Source: Bacillota bacterium
GTDB lineage: Bacteria; Bacillota; Clostridia; Lachnospirales; Lachnospiraceae
Assembly (NCBI GenBank): GCA_023434365.1
Contig: JAEYSV010000019.1
Span: forward strand, 62,001 to 126,000
DNA length: 64,000 bases
Direction of reading: 5' to 3'
Shown in pieces: positions 10,101 through 18,569 of this stretch; within the stretch, counting starts at the first letter, position 1, and every line of letters begins with the position of its first letter. The position numbers were made by a program, and so were the translations under genes. The notes beneath the pieces were generated by a model, which saw nothing but the letters and a program-made list of their open reading frames with translations, was not told the origin of the DNA and searched no databases.

Positions 10101-12572
10101 CGTAACGCCTGTGATGGTGACTGGCTTTGGATTGATGGTAATGATGGCTGCAGTTGAGGTCGCTTCCGTATAATTATCGTCAGCAGCAAGCGTAGCTTTT
10201 ACATAGTAAGTACCTGCGTTCACTGGTGCGCTGATTTCATCAGTACAAGCAATATCAGAGTAATACTTAAAGGTAACGGCCCCAGTGGAACCAGAGATAC
10301 TGACATCGCTCGCATCATACGTTACCGCAGTTTTATTATAAGTACTAGTTTTGTCATCATTAATAGTGATTGTGGAAGTAGCTTTAGTTACCGTTAAGAT
10401 TAAAGCACTAGATGTCACTTCATTGTAGTTGGTGTTGCCTGCCATTGTAGCAGTATAAATGATAGTTCCAGCTTTCGTTACGGTCAGTTCATTGCCAGTG
10501 AAGGTTCCTGCTCCAGTGCCGCCAGTAATCTGGTAAGTCACTGTACCATTTGTTGAGCCACCAGAGAATTCTGCGTGATAAGTGGAACCAAAGGTGTGTG
10601 TGTCAGAGCTCGTAATAGTAAGCGCAGACTGGTTAGCCTTATTGACGGAGTGGGTTACTTCGTTGGAGGTGGTAGAATTGTTATTACCATCCCCACTGTA
10701 AGTGGCACTATAGGTATATGGTGCTTCATCCGCTTCTGGTACATAACTTAGGAGGGCTGTGCCATTAGACAGGGTTACTGGGGCTCCAATATTCGCACCA
10801 TTTACCTTAAACTGAACCGTTCCCGTTGGTAGATTACCTCCAGAGAGGGTTGCTGTTAAGTTAAGGTTATTGCCATATGTAATTGGCGATTCTGGACTTA
10901 CTAAAAGAGTCACGGTTGGAGTCAGTTTCGGTACAGTAACCTGAAAGCTTTCAAGTTTGGTACCATTGACATAAACGGTAATCACCGAGGAGCCTCCGAT
11001 TGACGGTTTTGGTGTAACCGTTATCGTGCGCTGATACCCGCTTCCCCAAAAACTGATGTTTTCATAAGTAACCAAATTCTCATTCGAGGAAGTTATAGAG
11101 TAGCTAAACCCGGTTCCAGGATAGGCTAACAAAAATGGTATCGTAATGGAGCTTGCTCCTGATTCAATAATTTGGTCTGCAATTGCAGTCATCTTAGGTA
11201 GCGTAGATGTGTCAATCATGAAGCTGATATTATCGATGCTGGCATTGACCGGACCACCTACTTTTACAATAACTTTTCGCGTTCCGGCAGGAATTGTAAG
11301 TTTAGAGACCGCACCAGATCTCTCCCAGATAACGGTATTGTATTCGTTAACGCCTTGGAAGATGCATTCTCCACCACTAACTAGCGTACAACCCGTACTA
11401 TAAGTAAGTAGCTCTGCGTCAACTAATTGACCAAACTTACCGATATTAATCGTTTGAGTCATATAATATTTGGATTCCCCAAGATTTACTGTACTTACCA
11501 CAAAGGCCGGGTCGTATAAAAAACGACTTCGTTCGTCGTTCCAGCCATTGGTGGAACTGCCGTCACCATTGACTACGAGATTGGTTCCCATGGTTATAGC
11601 AGGATTAACGGTTACAGTAAAAGTTATTCTTGTGGTCTTAACCCCATCCGATACTGCCACGGTAATCTCAGCCTGACCGGTTTCACCATTGACAGGTAAC
11701 ACCTGGATGCCGCCATTGCCATTGACAAGAATTGGGTATATGTTGTTATCTGGTATTAAAGTCTGGTTAGAAGAACTTGCCTGCACAGTAAGATTGCTAA
11801 GTGCAGTATCTGAGTCAGATGCCGTAAAGGAGATAGGACCTAACAGCTCTCCGGATATGGCAGACTGATTCGCAATCGCACTGACAACAGGCGGAGCGCC
11901 GTTGTTCGTAGTTAAAACCAATGAGAGGTCATCTAGGGCAGTTATACCGCTTGCTATATGGCTAGCTGTCATAGTCACCCTGAGTGTTCGCGCATTTGGC
12001 ACAACGGCCTCTGTAAGCTGTACCTGGCCCCAGGAACTGGCCGTGCTGGTCTTCTCAAAAACTCCAGATAATGGAGAACCATACTGGTCAAGCATCTGCA
12101 GTTGTAGCCTGGTTGTATTCCCACCAGTGCTTCGAAGCCAACCTGAAAGCGTTACAATTAGTTTGTTAGCGTCAATGTTGGAACTAAGACTGCTGATATC
12201 AATATCCTGATAACAGCTAATTTCTCCTGGATTGTCAAATGGGTTATAACAAGCCATAAAATAAGTTCCACTGTGTGGGTTATTCCCATTGAAACTATTG
12301 TAGGAGTACCAACGGTTACTGCCAATCCATCCATTTTTTGACAAATCAATACTTCCATATTCTGCAGTACCTAACTCGCCGCCAGGATTGGCAATAAGAT
12401 TGGTTCCAGTTGATGCCGCGGCTCGTGGTGTAATTGCCGTAACAGGCAACATGGTAACTACCATGCATAGTATCAGCATGCTTGCTATGGTTTTTCTTTG
12501 CCTTATTACGAATCTATGCAATAGTTTGCCCATCACCCTCTCTTTTGTGCTAGAATCTTTGAAACACTTCAT
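7164..12572 (-). CDS. Giant wall-anchored surface protein with carbohydrate-binding-like, Ig-like and MBG/YDG-type repeats
   Basis: This 1802-residue protein starts at an ATG preceded by GGAGG seven bases upstream. It has a long basic n-region and a hydrophobic signal segment ending near PRAAAST. Two beta-rich CBM/discoidin-like regions near residues 58-220 and 330-455 (NLIANPGGELG and NLVVNGDGSS starts) alternate with cadherin/Ig-like modules. Next comes a Big_3-like repeat (VSPESPITYGNNLNLTATLS), several MBG/YDG-type modules (VNDKTYDGNPLAS, EHLVYDTTQKTATV) and late repeats. A Pro/Glu/Thr-rich stalk and the C-terminal tripartite signal complete it: PSTGD, a hydrophobic stretch and KKKQKPVK. 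This resembles (S/P)PXTG-type sorting signals of clostridia. The likely role is an adhesin or glycan-binding protein on the wall; no catalytic domain is seen. No sortase gene lies in the window. Confidence 0.85.
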   Translation of the reverse strand: MKCFKDSSTKERVMGKLLHRFVIRQRKTIASMLILCMVVTMLPVTAITPRAAASTGTNLIANPGGELGTAEYGSIDLSKNGWIGSNRWYSYNSFNGNNPHSGTYFMACYNPFDNPGEISCYQDIDISSLSSNIDANKLIVTLSGWLRSTGGNTTRLQLQMLDQYGSPLSGVFEKTSTASSWGQVQLTEAVVPNARTLRVTMTASHIASGITALDDLSLVLTTNNGAPPVVSAIANQSAISGELLGPISFTASDSDTALSNLTVQASSSNQTLIPDNNIYPILVNGNGGIQVLPVNGETGQAEITVAVSDGVKTTRITFTVTVNPAITMGTNLVVNGDGSSTNGWNDERSRFLYDPAFVVSTVNLGESKYYMTQTINIGKFGQLVDAELLTYSTGCTLVSGGECIFQGVNEYNTVIWERSGAVSKLTIPAGTRKVIVKVGGPVNASIDNISFMIDTSTLPKMTAIADQIIESGASSITIPFLLAYPGTGFSYSITSSNENLVTYENISFWGSGYQRTITVTPKPSIGGSSVITVYVNGTKLESFQVTVPKLTPTVTLLVSPESPITYGNNLNLTATLSGGNLPTGTVQFKVNGANIGAPVTLSNGTALLSYVPEADEAPYTYSATYSGDGNNNSTTSNEVTHSVNKANQSALTITSSDTHTFGSTYHAEFSGGSTNGTVTYQITGGTGAGTFTGNELTVTKAGTIIYTATMAGNTNYNEVTSSALILTVTKATSTITINDDKTSTYNKTAVTYDASDVSISGSTGAVTFKYYSDIACTDEISAPVNAGTYYVKATLAADDNYTEATSTAAIITINPKPVTITGVTVNDKTYDGNPLASIKTAGAVNDVESGDIVTVNAGICFFNNVNANSSVGVTASNFALEGTNSGNYTLSSQPVVANARINIATLNVSVEKVTIKNGQLIPQLNVLVDGFVNGETPSTLPVYAKPMAFQSEPVDTMNQSLTQFAVVYIPGMVVPKNYDFVYTTTAQIEIQPVYVTDADYSVNKDLSKWHNENIIITPQNGYAQISTNMTDWSSNLVLDQEGENQVTIYLKKADRTITEGKTIHYKIDKTAPTGAISIKENIFRHTTNVLNFGIFSKNSALVSITSNDNLSNTDIQFMISDPVSEPTYQLYYGPFGLTQKSPYVVLAKITDEAGNETYIRTDGIIVYEDSTAVTDNVIYEKLSVEDKTATVNLNGNTIYSVLVGETRLAIDMYDIVDNTITLKGNYLETLPAGSYTATVNYNPQGYAYAPTNYDGTVTYFGDAPSNTTFTIDVVRKALTIDELVYQAPEHLVYDTTQKTATVTAAAGVTGIGDITVNYYSGDQKLSSAPTDVGSYTVKVDITEGTNYTAATALTVGTFTITNANQSAPTTPTAINTTTLANNDGQIDGVDASMEYQKLGDSQWTTITDAKVTGLSDGVYLVRYAAKANYSAGETKEVVIAKYLGTKEATPNATFNAITRTLSDTLAGEKYKINDGSWMDVTADLTDVVTDACLIHIYMPGDGIYSLDSDVLIIPVTKADMPTVTVENESFAGKNDGMITGVSSAMEYKAENGAWMDVTGNKIEKLVPGTYFIRVKATETVLESNATEIIIAAGNPEFNDKTIIEDTNDTSVSGKLTEGATLNVIPITDDDTNYQSIIKLIDTDKDIVLGSYEVTITNGKYEGELILSFYVGTQYNGKTMTIYHQKADGSVETFTALCKDGKVTITVDELSPFVITVVKEVEETPEPTETTNPSATPEPTDKPNPTDNPDSTETAEPTETPNDGDTPSTGDNSNIELWIGLLLASGFVLLCSVTYKKKQKPVK

Positions 12573-12770
12573 CTAAATACCTCCATTCAATATAGGCGAT
12601 TAATTATTTACATACCTACTATGATTCTACCTTATTATGGGAAAAATTGCACTATTTTTTATAAAATTATTATATTTTATCTTTGTGTGTCTATCTCGAC
12701 AAATTATCCGGCGGTTTTTCTTTCGAAAGAAAGGTAAACGAAAAGGAGGGATGGGGTTCCCTCCTTTGAC

Positions 12771-12820
12771 GGTGCCTGACACCGAAAGGGTGCCAGGCAC
12801 CCCTTTCGGTGTCAGGCACC
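12771..12820. repeat. 50-bp compound palindrome built from three GGTGYCWGRCACC units
   Basis: The arm GGTGCCTGACACCGAAAGGG (12771-12790) is the exact reverse complement of 12801-12820. The ten-base centre completes a third unit, GGTGCCAGGCACC (12789-12801). The result is a perfect 20-bp stem between the divergent surface-protein gene and the small membrane-protein gene that ends at 12823. It could act as a terminator for the latter, but there is no U-run in that direction. Confidence 0.8.
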
Positions 12821-12822
12821 GT

Positions 12823-13047
12823 TTATTCTACGCCAGTTATGTCTTTTAATTTCTCAATTTCTTTGGCTACTATGTCTGTAATGAAAGCAATTAGTATCAA
12901 AACACCGCCTAGCGACATGAACACATAGGTTTTAATGTCAATTATCGCGCGATATTCTGATGTAAACGCTCCCTGGAACCATCCGTAAGCTAGGGCTGCA
13001 ATTCCAAGGATTAAGGTAGCGATGCTGATTCCTTTTAGTTTTTGCAT
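12823..13047 (-). CDS. Small two-helix membrane protein
   Basis: I place the start at the ATG ending at 13047 (MQKLKGISIA...) because AAAGGAG lies just upstream. A longer reading to 13116 would add a very basic, poorly supported leader. The 74-residue product has two hydrophobic helices (about residues 6-25 and 42-62) joined by a short polar loop, and ends in a charged AKEIEKLKDITGVE tail. I do not recognise a named family. It is transcribed alone from a promoter near 13150-13180, and its stop is three bases from the 50-bp palindrome. Confidence 0.7.
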   Translation of the reverse strand: MQKLKGISIATLILGIAALAYGWFQGAFTSEYRAIIDIKTYVFMSLGGVLILIAFITDIVAKEIEKLKDITGVE

Positions 13048-13151
13048 TGGGGTTCTCCTTTCTTTCTTTCTTTTCATTTTTTGTCTTTCTATCCTATAGT
13101 CCGGCTTAAGCGTCATAAATTCACATGAAAAAGCTTGATATGTATAACAAT

Positions 13152-13179
13152 ATTATACACATTTATAGTACAAAATCAA
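13152..13179 (-). promoter_or_regulatory. Probable promoter of the small membrane-protein gene
   Basis: Read on the minus strand, TTGATT (13179-13174) and TATAAT (13157-13152) are separated by 16 bp, about 105 bp upstream of the ATG. Confidence 0.5.
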
Positions 13180-13336
13180 TATACCAGCATAGCATTAGTT
13201 GGCATTGATATAATTGTAAAGGAGGACATTAAGGAATTCGTTCTTCTTTATAAGTCATATCACGGTATACGTAAACAAGACAACCAATTCCAATACGAAA
13301 GCATATTTATCATAATTTGCTGAACTATGGAAGAAT

Positions 13337-13365
13337 TTGATATTTTGTTTAATGTACGATATAAT
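13337..13365 (+). promoter_or_regulatory. Promoter of the exonuclease-RecQ-UvrD gene
   Basis: TTGATA (13337-13342), a 17-bp spacer and TATAAT (13360-13365) make a near-consensus sigma-A promoter 55-80 bp before the start. The rest of 13048-13336 shows only AT-rich sequence. Confidence 0.7.
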
Positions 13366-13418
13366 AGGAGTAATAAGTAAATTTGTGTTATAAATACCAA
13401 ATATTATAAATTCTTAGG

Positions 13419-16400
13419 ATGCGTATGAGAAAAATAACTTTTATCGACACAGAAGTGTCAACGCAGTCAAATCGAATATTGGATTATGGGGCAATTAAAT
13501 CAACAGGGGAGTCATTTCATGAATCAACACTTCGTTCATTAAAGACCTTTTTAGTTGGAACGGAGTTTCTTTGTGGACATAATATCATCCATCATGACCT
13601 ACGTTTTTTGCAAGAATCATTAGGTTATGGGGAATTCAGCAATCTATTGAGTGAGAATAACGTCATAGATACTTTATATTGGTCGGCTCTATTATTTCCA
13701 CTACGCCCATATCATCGATTATTGAAAGATGATAAACTCCAGACAGAAGAACTAAATAATCCATTAAATGATGCCATAAAAGCGAGAGACCTGTTTTATG
13801 ATGAGGTAACCGCTTTTCAAGCGCTGCCATTTACTTTAAAACATATCTATTATGCCCTGTTGCATGGTCAGACAGAGTTTGCTGCTATGTTTCGATTTCT
13901 TCAAATTACAGGGAATCAATCAGCAGAAGAACTTTCAATTCTAATTAGAGAGTACTTTGCGAACCGGTTTTGTAGCAATGTTGATTTAAACGGAATCATT
14001 GCAGAGTATCCGGTGGAACTTGCTTATTGTCTTGCATTGATTAATGCAGATGATGACTATTCCATTACGCCTCGCTGGGTACTAATGACTTACCCGAAGG
14101 TAGATGTATTAATGCAGCGACTACGGGGAATTCCATGCATGCACGGCTGTGATTATTGCCGTTCTAAGCTTGATGTCTTTCGGGGGTTAAAACAGTTTTT
14201 TGGGTATGATGCATACCGCGATTTTGATGGAGTACCACTGCAGGAACAGGCAGTAAAAGCAGCAGTCAGTAATAAGTCTCTCCTGGCTATCTTTCCGACT
14301 GGTGGAGGCAAATCAATTACCTTTCAGGTGCCAGCTCTGATGGCTGGTAAAAACACAAAGGGACTTACCGTGGTAATCTCACCACTGCAGTCCTTGATGA
14401 AAGATCAGGTAGACAATCTGGAGCAGCTCAATATTACGGATGCGGTAACAATCAATGGGCTCTTAGATCCGATTGAGAGAGCAGAGGCATTTAGGCGTGT
14501 TGAGAGCGGTGAGGCAACAATGCTCTACATTTCCCCTGAATCTTTGCGCTCGAAAAGCATAGAGCGTTTACTCTTAGGTCGAAGAATTGCTCGTTTTGTT
14601 ATTGATGAAGCACACTGTTTTTCCGCGTGGGGACAGGATTTTCGAGTGGATTATCTCTATATTGCAGACTTTATCAAGAACATATGTGAGAAAAAGAATT
14701 TGCCAGATATCATTCCTGTTTCTTGTTTTACCGCTACAGCAAAGCAAAACGTTGTGCATGATATCATGCAGTATTTTCAGACAAAATTAGGGCTTACCCT
14801 TACCTTATTTTCTGCTAGTGCAAGCAGAAAAAACTTATCCTATCAAGTTATCAAAAAGGAAGATGCCCAAAAATACGAGAAGGTTCGTGAATTATTGGAG
14901 CTAAAAAAATGTCCGACGATTATATATGTATCGAGAACTAGTAAAGCGACGCAACTAGCAGAACGCTTAAACCAGGATGGATACTTTGCCAAGGCTTATC
15001 ACGGCAAGATGGACAAGAAGGAAAAGAGTGACAATCAGGATGCTTTCATCCGTGGAGAGATTGATATCATGGTAGCCACCTCCGCTTTTGGTATGGGAGT
15101 TGATAAGAAGGATGTTGGGATGGTCATTCACTATGATATCTCAGATTCTCTGGAAAACTATGTCCAAGAAGCAGGTAGAGCAGGGCGGGACCAAAGTATC
15201 CATGCAGAGTGTTTCATCTTATTTAATGATGAGGATCTGAATAAGCATTTTTTGCTATTAAATCAAACTAAAATCAGCATTCAGGAGATTCAACAAATAT
15301 GGAAAGCCATTAAAGATACGACGAGAAACAGAACGCGTATGTCTAACTCTGCACTTGAGATAGCCAGAGAAGCGGGATGGGATGACAATGTAAAAGATAT
15401 TGAAACGCGTGTCAAGACAGCAATTGCAGCACTTGAGGATGCCGGATATATTAAAAGAAAACAAAATATGCCAAGAGTATATGCGGATAGTATTCAGGCA
15501 AAGTCAGCAATCGAAGCAATTGATAAGATACGTAGTTCCAAGCTCTTTCAACCATATGAGGAGGAGCAGGCTGGTCGTATTATTAAAAAACTAATCTCAA
15601 GTAGGAGTCGAAAGCATGCAGAGAGTGAAACTCCGGAAGCAAGAGTCGATTATATCTCAGATGATCTTGGCATGCCAAAAGATAAAGTGCTTCACCTGAT
15701 ACAACTACTTCGGGAGGCCAAAGTACTAGCCGATGCCAAGGATCTGACTGCATATATGGAAGAACGTGGGTCACTTGGCAAAGCATTGTTAACACTTACT
15801 TACTTTCGGGAGCTTGAGACGTATCTGATAGAACAGCTACAAGATCAACCAATGGTACTTAATATCAAGGAACTGAATGAACTTGCGGATGCGAGCGGTA
15901 TCAAAAAAACTAGCCCAGATCGTATTCGAAGAATTATGAACTACTGGGCAATCAAGAATATTATCGAACGGGAAACGAGCCGATACTCAAAAAACCATAT
16001 CAAAATTACTCTGAAAAGAGAGAAGGATAAGGTAAAAGGAGAACTTAAGAAACGCCATGAAGTGGCAGAATTCATTCTTAGATATCTGGAAGAAAAGAAT
16101 CAAAATAATGACGCGGAAATGGAGTTTTCGGTGTTGGAACTGAAAGACGAATTTGATTTTCAGATGCAGTTATTGATGCAAAAAACAACCACGCAGGAAG
16201 TAGAAGAAGCCTTATTTTATTTATCAAAAATAGGGGCTTTAAAAATTGAAGGAGGTTTTTTGGTTACCTACAATGCAATTAGCATTGAACGCTTGATTAA
16301 GGATAATAAGATTCGCTTTAAGACAGAAGATTATCAAAAGCTAAAGTTGTATTATGAACAAAAGATGCAGATGATTCATATTGTCGGCGAATATGCGAAG

Positions 16401-18233
16401 AAAATGATGGAGAATTACAACGAAGCGCTACAGTTCGTGCAAGATTATTTTGAATTAGAGTATTCCTCTTTCTTAAGAAAATATTTTAAAGGAACCAAGG
16501 GAGATGAAATCCAGCGTAATCTAACTCCAGAGAAGTTTAGGCAACTTTTTGGTGCCTTATCTCCAGAACAATTAAAGATTATCAAGGATAAGCAGTCGCA
16601 GTATATTGTGGTTGCAGCAGGCCCAGGAAGTGGCAAGACGCGAATTCTCGTACATAAACTTGCTTCATTACTTCTGATGGAGGATGTCAAACATGAGCAG
16701 TTGCTGATGATTACCTTTTCCAGGGCAGCCGCAACGGAATTTAAGAAGCGCTTATTTGACCTTATTAAAAATGCAGCTCATTTTGTAGAAATCAAGACCT
16801 TCCATTCCTACTGTTTTGATCTGCTTGGACGCATCGGGAATCTTGAAAAGTCCACGAATATCATTGCAGAAGCATCGCAAAAGATTGAACAGGGGGAAGT
16901 GGAACTGTCAAAGATTACAAAGACGGTACTCGTGATTGATGAAGCCCAGGATATGGATCAGCACGAATGCCGCCTTATCATGGCTTTAATCGAGAAAAAT
17001 ACAGATATGCGTGTCATTGCAGTAGGAGATGATGATCAGAACATTTTTTCATTTCGAGGCTCTGATTCCAAATACATGCAGGAGCTATTAAATCAAGAAA
17101 ACGCTAAGCTCTATGAGTTAATTACGAATTTTCGTAGCAAGGCGAACTTAGTCATGTATACGAACTTATTCGCTAAAATGATACAGCATCGTTTAAAGAG
17201 CTCCATCATTATGCCGTTTCAAAATGATCACGGAAACATTCAAGTGACCCAGTATCAAAGCAAACAATTAATTGTTCCGGTTGTACAGTCAATGATTGAT
17301 CAGGGAATTCAAGGCTCTACTTGTATCATGACCAAATCAAACCAAGAAGCACTCCAGGTGACTGGCCTTCTTCAGAAGAATGGAATCAGCGCGAAACTCA
17401 TTCAAAGTAATGAAGAGTATAATCTTATGAATCTAGTTGAAATCCGATATTTTCTTAAAGAGCTGCAATTGTTAGAGGAAAGCTATCTCATTGCTAAGGA
17501 ACAATGGGAGGAAGCGAAAGAGAAACTAACTGCTCGATATAGCCGGAGCAATAATCTTCCTATTTGCTTACGTCTAATTAGTGACTTTGATCAAGTGAAT
17601 CCAACATACAAATATACCTCTGATTGGATGTTGTTCTTGCGAGAATCAAAGGAAGAAGATTTTTATAGCAATGATTCTGCGCCTATCGCTGTTGCTACAA
17701 TTCATAAATCAAAAGGGCGAGAGTTTGACCATGTCATTATGATTCTGTGCGATTATTACTTAAATTCTGATGAGAACAGAAGACTCCTTTATGTAGGTAT
17801 GACGCGCGCCAAGCAAAGCTTGAGTATTCATTACAATGGAACCTATCTTGACAACTTAAAAAACTTGCGACATGGAATGATAGAGAATCTTATCTATCAA
17901 AAAGATACAACCATTTATTCGGATTCGAATCTTATTATGTATCAACTAAGTTATTCGGATGTTTATCTTTCCTACTTTCACCGTACGCAAAGGTATATTG
18001 AAAGGCTACTAAGTGGGGATGAGTTACTCGTTGATGAAGAGGGATGCCTTGACCAGGCCAATCATCGCATACTTAAGTTCTCTAGCAAATTTAAAAATGT
18101 ACTCGCTAATCAAAAAGCAAAAGGCTTCCAACCAGTGAAAGCCAAAGTGAACCATATTCTTTATTGGAGAGAAGAAGAATCTGGAGAAGAGATTATGGTT
18201 CTGTTTCCGGAAGTGGAGTTAGCTAAACCGTAA
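13419..18233 (+). CDS. Fused DEDD exonuclease - RecQ helicase - UvrD-like helicase
   Basis: This 1604-residue cytoplasmic DNA-processing protein has three parts. (1) A DnaQ-like exonuclease, residues about 5-130: IDTE (D10, E12), GHNIIHHDLRF (D60) and NDAIKARD, with Asn where DnaQ has the catalytic His. (2) A RecQ-type superfamily 2 helicase, about 260-620: PTGGGKS, DEAHCFSAWG and QEAGRAGRD, preceded by a small Cys cluster CMHGCDYC and followed by a winged-helix-like region. (3) A UvrD/Rep-type superfamily 1 helicase, about 1050-1500: AAGPGSGKT, DEAQD, GDDDQNIFSFRG, TNFRS, HKSKGREFD and LYVGMTRAK. All ATPase motifs look intact. The ATG at 13425 has better spacing from TTAGGA, so the true start may be two codons later. 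It is monocistronic. Repair, recombination or genome defence are all plausible. Confidence 0.88.
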   Translation: MRMRKITFIDTEVSTQSNRILDYGAIKSTGESFHESTLRSLKTFLVGTEFLCGHNIIHHDLRFLQESLGYGEFSNLLSENNVIDTLYWSALLFPLRPYHRLLKDDKLQTEELNNPLNDAIKARDLFYDEVTAFQALPFTLKHIYYALLHGQTEFAAMFRFLQITGNQSAEELSILIREYFANRFCSNVDLNGIIAEYPVELAYCLALINADDDYSITPRWVLMTYPKVDVLMQRLRGIPCMHGCDYCRSKLDVFRGLKQFFGYDAYRDFDGVPLQEQAVKAAVSNKSLLAIFPTGGGKSITFQVPALMAGKNTKGLTVVISPLQSLMKDQVDNLEQLNITDAVTINGLLDPIERAEAFRRVESGEATMLYISPESLRSKSIERLLLGRRIARFVIDEAHCFSAWGQDFRVDYLYIADFIKNICEKKNLPDIIPVSCFTATAKQNVVHDIMQYFQTKLGLTLTLFSASASRKNLSYQVIKKEDAQKYEKVRELLELKKCPTIIYVSRTSKATQLAERLNQDGYFAKAYHGKMDKKEKSDNQDAFIRGEIDIMVATSAFGMGVDKKDVGMVIHYDISDSLENYVQEAGRAGRDQSIHAECFILFNDEDLNKHFLLLNQTKISIQEIQQIWKAIKDTTRNRTRMSNSALEIAREAGWDDNVKDIETRVKTAIAALEDAGYIKRKQNMPRVYADSIQAKSAIEAIDKIRSSKLFQPYEEEQAGRIIKKLISSRSRKHAESETPEARVDYISDDLGMPKDKVLHLIQLLREAKVLADAKDLTAYMEERGSLGKALLTLTYFRELETYLIEQLQDQPMVLNIKELNELADASGIKKTSPDRIRRIMNYWAIKNIIERETSRYSKNHIKITLKREKDKVKGELKKRHEVAEFILRYLEEKNQNNDAEMEFSVLELKDEFDFQMQLLMQKTTTQEVEEALFYLSKIGALKIEGGFLVTYNAISIERLIKDNKIRFKTEDYQKLKLYYEQKMQMIHIVGEYAKKMMENYNEALQFVQDYFELEYSSFLRKYFKGTKGDEIQRNLTPEKFRQLFGALSPEQLKIIKDKQSQYIVVAAGPGSGKTRILVHKLASLLLMEDVKHEQLLMITFSRAAATEFKKRLFDLIKNAAHFVEIKTFHSYCFDLLGRIGNLEKSTNIIAEASQKIEQGEVELSKITKTVLVIDEAQDMDQHECRLIMALIEKNTDMRVIAVGDDDQNIFSFRGSDSKYMQELLNQENAKLYELITNFRSKANLVMYTNLFAKMIQHRLKSSIIMPFQNDHGNIQVTQYQSKQLIVPVVQSMIDQGIQGSTCIMTKSNQEALQVTGLLQKNGISAKLIQSNEEYNLMNLVEIRYFLKELQLLEESYLIAKEQWEEAKEKLTARYSRSNNLPICLRLISDFDQVNPTYKYTSDWMLFLRESKEEDFYSNDSAPIAVATIHKSKGREFDHVIMILCDYYLNSDENRRLLYVGMTRAKQSLSIHYNGTYLDNLKNLRHGMIENLIYQKDTTIYSDSNLIMYQLSYSDVYLSYFHRTQRYIERLLSGDELLVDEEGCLDQANHRILKFSSKFKNVLANQKAKGFQPVKAKVNHILYWREEESGEEIMVLFPEVELAKP

Positions 18234-18266
18234 GTGACTTTCTTGTCGCTTACGGTTTATTCTTTT
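18225..18266 (+). terminator. Intrinsic terminator overlapping the stop codon of the helicase fusion
   Basis: AAACCGTAAGTGAC (18225-18238) pairs with GTCGCTTACGGTTT (18245-18258) with one G-U pair, followed by a T-rich tail. The stop codon TAA lies inside the left arm. The arm is nearly the same sequence as the terminator at 3578. Confidence 0.75.
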
Positions 18267-18352
18267 CTAATATGATTCACACTAACAATATTACCATAAA
18301 AACTGTATTATCTCCCCAATTCATTAGCTTATCAAAAAAAGCTTACTTCCAA

Positions 18353-18391
18353 TCTGGTGCCAGGCACCGCTCATAGGTGCCTGACACCAGA
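18353..18391. repeat. Paired GGTGCCAGGCACC / GGTGCCTGACACC palindromes
   Basis: TCTGGTGCCAGGCACC (18353-18368) and the near reverse complement GGTGCCTGACACCAGA (18376-18391) flank a seven-base centre. It is the same family as 12771-12820 and lies between the helicase fusion and the pnp promoter. Confidence 0.75.
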
Positions 18392-18426
18392 TAATGAAAA
18401 TAATTCTAGTAAAATGGTATTCATAG

Positions 18427-18435
18427 TGATATAAT
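18427..18435 (+). promoter_or_regulatory. Extended -10 promoter for pnp
   Basis: TGATATAAT is an extended -10 element (TATAAT at 18430-18435). There is no convincing -35. Transcription from about 18442 would begin at the base of the folded leader. Confidence 0.5.
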
Positions 18436-18447
18436 AGAAATGTTAGT

Positions 18448-18534
18448 TTAGAGACTATGGCTCCGAGACCTCTGAAAAGCTCATTTTATCATGCTTCATA
18501 AAAGTGGTTTTTTCAGACGTTTCGGCCGCTCTAA
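18448..18534 (+). promoter_or_regulatory. Structured 5' leader of pnp
   Basis: CCGAGACCTCTGAAAA (18463-18478) pairs with TTTTCAGACGTTTCGG (18510-18525) with one mismatch and one G-U pair. An outer helix TTAGAG/CTCTAA (18448-18453, 18529-18534) closes it. The fold ends about 20 bases before the pnp ribosome site and is not followed by a U-run, so it is not a simple terminator. In E. coli the pnp leader stem is the site of autoregulation; a similar role here is inference. Confidence 0.6.
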
Positions 18535-18569
18535 GACTAATGAATAAATGAAATAAAAGGAGATTTATT

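Noticed and set aside
12637..12849. A 70-codon plus-strand frame upstream of the small membrane protein
   Set aside because: It runs through the 50-bp palindrome and overlaps the end of the opposite-strand gene; composition and start context do not support a gene.
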